A stretch of 64,000 nt of DNA from Bradyrhizobium embrapense. Its GTDB lineage: Bacteria; Pseudomonadota; Alphaproteobacteria; Rhizobiales; Xanthobacteraceae. The position numbers and the translations under genes were made by a program. Below are positions 63,043 to 64,000 of the stretch, piece after piece. Under the pieces are notes generated by a model. That model searched no databases. It had not been told where the DNA came from and saw only the letters and a program-made list of their open reading frames with translations. The stretch's first letter is position 1. Each line of letters opens with the position of its first letter. The stretch spans positions 186,001-250,000 of the forward strand of contig NZ_LFIP02000001.1 of the NCBI RefSeq assembly GCF_001189235.2, read 5' to 3'.

Positions 63043-63108
63043 ACGCCGCGCCCGCGCGCACGTTCCTAATCCGTGTCTTTCCATCGGCGATGTGCGGAGC
63101 GATCGCGA

Positions 63109-63133
63109 GGAACATGGCACTTTGGTTGACGTT
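63109..63133 (+). promoter_or_regulatory. EcfG-type (general stress) promoter, exact consensus, before the 26-residue gene
   Basis: GGAAC at 63109-63113, 16 bases, CGTT at 63130-63133, placed 36 bp upstream of the ATG at 63169. A start 7-10 bases after CGTT would leave a leader of about 25-30 nt containing the GAGGAGG Shine-Dalgarno. Confidence 0.68.
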
Positions 63134-63168
63134 GCCTCCTCACAAGAGGAATGCGAGGAGGCAATGAG

Positions 63169-63249
63169 ATGGGAAAAGGACTTTTGCTTTGGCTGTTGGG
63201 TGTGCCGATCCCGGTGATCATCGTGCTGTGGTTGCTGTTCGGCCACTGA
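63169..63249 (+). CDS. Very small membrane peptide (26 residues) under a stress promoter
   Basis: Encodes MGKGLLLWLLGVPIPVIIVLWLLFGH, nearly all of it one hydrophobic helix with a Pro-Ile-Pro kink and a single His end. GAGGAGG precedes the ATG at the usual spacing, an exact EcfG-type promoter lies just upstream and a perfect terminator follows 22 bp after the stop, so the whole gene unit is about 200 bp. Other tiny membrane proteins made in stress bind and tune larger membrane complexes; the partner here is unknown. Confidence 0.72.
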   Translation: MGKGLLLWLLGVPIPVIIVLWLLFGH

Positions 63250-63271
63250 CTGCGCTTTGACTGATCTCGAC

Positions 63272-63306
63272 GAGGCTCTGCCGTACGCGGCGGAGCCTCT
63301 TTTTTT
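63272..63306 (+). terminator. Terminator of the 26-residue peptide gene
   Basis: A 12-pair stem (arms GAGGCTCTGCCG and CGGCGGAGCCTC, one G-T pair, loop TACG) directly followed by seven T. Confidence 0.9.
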
Positions 63307-63392
63307 GCGCTCGGTACAATTCAACCCGCGATTTTCGGTGACGGTTCGGCTAACAACGCGCGCAAAGCGCAACAGCGGGAAGAAGACGCGTG

Positions 63393-64000
63393 ATGGACAG
63401 CAAGCCGCAACTGACGATCTGGGGCCGGCCCAATTCGGTCAATGTGCAAAAGGTGCTCTGGTGTCTCGCCGAGCTCGAGCTGCCCTATCAGCGCATCGAT
63501 GCCGGCATGCAGTTCGGCAAGAACGATCAGCCTGATTATCTCGCGATGAATCCCAACGGCCGCGTCCCGACGCTGGTCGACGGCGACTACGTGCTGTGGG
63601 AATCCAATTCGGTGATGCGCTATCTCTGCCTGGCCTACGGTCAGGGCTCGCCGATCTATCCGCAGACGCCGAAGACGCGCGCCGCCGTCGACCGCTGGCT
63701 CGACTGGACGCTGTCGACGCTGCAACCGGTCGAGCGCCCGCTGTTCTGGGGACTGGTGCGCACGGCGCCGGACAAGCGCGACATGATCCAGAGCCAGAAG
63801 GACGCCGATGCCGCCGGCCTTGTGTGGCGCGTCGTCGAGGCGCAGCTTGCAGGCCGCCGCTATGTCGAGGGCGATCAGTTCACGATCGCCGACATCGCGC
63901 TCGGCGCCTTTGCGCGGCGCTGGTTCGGTGTCGAGGGCGTGACGAGGCCGAAGCTGCCGCATCTCGAACGCTGGTTCGGAGAGATCGCGCAGCGGCCGGC
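63393..64000 (+). CDS. Glutathione S-transferase family protein, C-terminus cut by window edge
   Basis: The first 202 residues of a cytosolic-type GST are visible. The thioredoxin-like N-terminal domain begins LTIWGRPNSVNVQKVLWCLAE, with the Ser of GRPNSVNV placed as the catalytic residue, and contains the glutathione site NGRVPTLVDGDYVLWESNSV. The helical C-terminal domain with the N-capping motif FTIADIALG is present, so only a short tail is missing. The start ATG at 63393 has GGGAAGAAG upstream. It lies directly after a terminator and probably has its own promoter. Confidence 0.9.
   Translation, partial: MDSKPQLTIWGRPNSVNVQKVLWCLAELELPYQRIDAGMQFGKNDQPDYLAMNPNGRVPTLVDGDYVLWESNSVMRYLCLAYGQGSPIYPQTPKTRAAVDRWLDWTLSTLQPVERPLFWGLVRTAPDKRDMIQSQKDADAAGLVWRVVEAQLAGRRYVEGDQFTIADIALGAFARRWFGVEGVTRPKLPHLERWFGEIAQRP

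Overview
The window is about 64 kb of high-GC alphaproteobacterial chromosome. Its gene content, the conserved order surE-pcm-nlpD / yajC-secD-secF / nagZ-scpA-scpB-tatABC-serS, an OpgC-type glucan gene, an ExoR-like regulator and general-stress (EcfG-type) promoters fit Rhizobiales, most likely Bradyrhizobium. This is inferred from the sequence; no database search was run. No insertion sequence, phage gene, integrase or CRISPR array was seen. One tRNA (Pro, anticodon TGG) is present.

Layout. 1-9 kb: a truncated acyl-CoA synthetase followed by accessory single genes (SPW membrane protein, small GNAT, a Tat-signal fumarylacetoacetate-hydrolase-fold protein, DUF3597, DUF2189, an MltB-like transglycosylase, DUF3574, an AraC regulator, a small secreted protein and a DUF1127 micro-protein). 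9-12 kb: trmFO, an unusual kinase-like protein and DUF1488. 12-33 kb: a long, mainly minus-strand housekeeping block read from right to left: dgt, argS, a SPOR protein, nagZ, scpA, scpB, tatA, tatB, tatC, serS, a proline-rich protein, surE, pcm, an NlpD-like lipoprotein, yajC, secD, secF, and two genes resembling mitochondrial complex I assembly factors (NDUFAF3-like and NDUFAF6-like). Two plus-strand genes, a stand-alone response regulator and a DUF815 ATPase, interrupt it. 33-44 kb: erpA, an RND efflux pair, a GNAT, xthA, an ExoR-like Sel1 protein overlapping ilvD, and a PilZ-PAS-PAS-GGDEF diguanylate cyclase. 44-51 kb: a leucine-degradation operon (ivd, mccB, mccA, HMG-CoA lyase) with a divergent TetR gene and a pair of matching operator-like sites between them, then an Lrp regulator. 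51-64 kb: an NDUFS4-like complex I subunit, OpgC, a NodU-type carbamoyltransferase, a cyclase, tRNA-Pro, DUF192, a double cold-shock protein, a sirtuin, several very small genes, a GrlR-like protein, glyoxalase I and a truncated glutathione S-transferase.

How it works together. The central block couples envelope biogenesis (Sec and Tat export, peptidoglycan recycling, amidase activation, SPOR) with translation and chromosome segregation. The right end holds the least explained material. Between 62.0 and 63.3 kb there are two exact matches to the alphaproteobacterial general-stress promoter consensus (GGAAC, 16 bases, CGTT). One precedes a compact transcript of about 75 nt with a CUCCCC-containing loop and a strong intrinsic terminator. 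The other precedes a 26-residue membrane peptide gene. An sRNA-like structure lies just upstream of the first promoter, and next to it is one of two copies of a roughly 107-bp dispersed repeat. This stress-sRNA locus is the best candidate here for something undescribed.
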